Assembly: GCF_000014685.1 (NCBI RefSeq)
Contig: NC_008321.1
Coordinates: 2,725,001-2,789,000 of the forward strand
Direction of reading: 5' to 3'
Length of the DNA: 64,000 bases
Source: Shewanella sp. MR-4
GTDB lineage: Bacteria; Pseudomonadota; Gammaproteobacteria; Enterobacterales; Shewanellaceae
Each line of letters opens with the position of its first letter. Within the stretch, counting starts at the first letter, position 1. Position numbers and translations under genes: made by a program. Of the stretch, positions 63,482 to 64,000 are shown one piece after another. A model generated the notes under the pieces. That model was not told the origin of the DNA. It ran no database searches and saw only the letters and a program-made list of their open reading frames with translations.

Positions 63482-64000
63482 ACACTTGGCTCCGCATTAG
63501 CATCGGAAAGATAGCTAAACTTCTCAGCCAATTCGGTTTTGACCACATCGCCTGGGTGCACTTTGAGTAGCCCGCGGATCACCACATTTTCACCAATCTC
63601 TAAACCACCGAGGATTTCGACCCAGCCGCGGGTACGAATACCAATGGTGACTTGCTTACGCTCAATCACATTGTCCTTATTGACGCTGTAAACAAAGTGC
63701 TCTTTTTGGATTGGGATAATCGCCGACTCAGGCAACATCAAGGCCTCACGGCTGCGCTTGATGAGTTTCACCTTCATCAGCATGCCGGGCAGTAAACGTA
63801 AATCTGGATTTGGGATTTCGGCGCGCACAATCACGGCGCGAGTGGTTGGATTAACGCGGCTATCGATAGAAATCACTTTGCCTTTAAAGATTTCATCGGG
63901 AAACGCTACGGCTTTGGCTTCGACTTGTTTGCCGGGCTGTAAGTCTTGAATAAAGCGCTCAGGCACCGAAAAGTCTAATTTAATCTTAGAGATATCATCG
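63478..64000 (-). CDS. RND efflux membrane-fusion (adaptor) protein, 5' end cut by window edge
   Basis: An open frame enters from the right edge on the minus strand and ends at 63478. The visible 174 residues are the C-terminal part of an RND adaptor: DISKIKLDFSVPERFIQDL, a beta-barrel domain (GKVISIDSRVNPTTRAVIVRAEIPN), then a membrane-proximal domain (MLMKVKLIKRSREALMLPESAII). A GTG at 63966 is only an internal codon, since the frame continues past it. Its stop overlaps the permease gene by four bases, so the two are one operon. Confidence 0.88.
   Translation of the reverse strand, partial: DDISKIKLDFSVPERFIQDLQPGKQVEAKAVAFPDEIFKGKVISIDSRVNPTTRAVIVRAEIPNPDLRLLPGMLMKVKLIKRSREALMLPESAIIPIQKEHFVYSVNKDNVIERKQVTIGIRTRGWVEILGGLEIGENVVIRGLLKVHPGDVVKTELAEKFSYLSDANAEPSV

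Noticed and set aside
1..64000. CRISPR array, tRNA or rRNA genes, prophage
   Set aside because: No regularly spaced repeats, no tRNA-like cloverleaf, no rRNA segments and no phage structural genes were seen.

Overview
The window is chromosomal DNA of a Shewanella-type gammaproteobacterium close to S. oneidensis. The clearest markers are a 91-residue mature small tetraheme cytochrome c (CctA/STC), the complete LiuR-liuABCDE leucine/isovalerate operon followed by CoA-transferase genes, and a TPP-riboswitch-controlled TonB receptor/PnuT/kinase cluster. The genus assignment rests on protein recognition alone. No rRNA, tRNA or CRISPR array was seen.

Layout. 0-16.5 kb is ordinary core genome: an M14 carboxypeptidase cut by the left edge, a periplasmic binding protein, a PGPGW membrane protein, an acyl-CoA synthetase, EVE and RcnB-like proteins, an AIM24-family protein, a LysR regulator divergent from the tyrosine-catabolic pair hmgA-hppD, a MASE1-GGDEF cyclase, a sugar acetyltransferase, a LysE exporter, a FemAB-like protein and gamma-glutamyltransferase. 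17.3-21.5 kb is an accessory island: three minus-strand gene cassettes (GFA-family enzyme, secreted unknown, Imm41-like immunity protein), each followed by an integron attC site, with an IS200-like/RAYT transposase between them. No integrase lies in the window, so this looks like a CALIN (attC cluster lacking an integron integrase). 21.6-28.7 kb holds peptidases (M20, Dcp) and small enzymes.

28.7-33.5 kb is a minus-strand thiamine uptake and salvage operon: TPP riboswitch, TonB receptor, YkoF-like protein, PnuC-family transporter, kinase. 33.6-37.5 kb has YcfL, two PaaI thioesterases overlapping a HIT protein, and an M61 peptidase. 37.5-42 kb has a CsgD-like regulator, a cytochrome b, CctA and a PrpE-like synthetase. 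An L,D-transpeptidase precedes 44-53 kb, where leucine is degraded through isovaleryl-CoA to acetyl-CoA and acetoacetate (LiuA-E), with acetoacetate activated by the CoA-transferase. 53.1-56.4 kb is a second, AT-rich accessory island with a small secreted protein and a large Ig-like/cadherin-like protein whose 3' end has decayed. 56.5-64 kb returns to core genes (PfpI, TauE, PaiB, GNAT), an IS200/IS605 element, and an RND efflux pump whose adaptor gene runs off the right edge.

The main unexplained structure is a dispersed hairpin repeat family (five copies: 17349-17618, 19576-19723, 21200-21522, 53132-53198, 56160-56364). It brackets both accessory islands in the same arrangement, minus-oriented at the left and plus-oriented at the right. 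In two copies its edge coincides exactly with the crossover point of an attC site.
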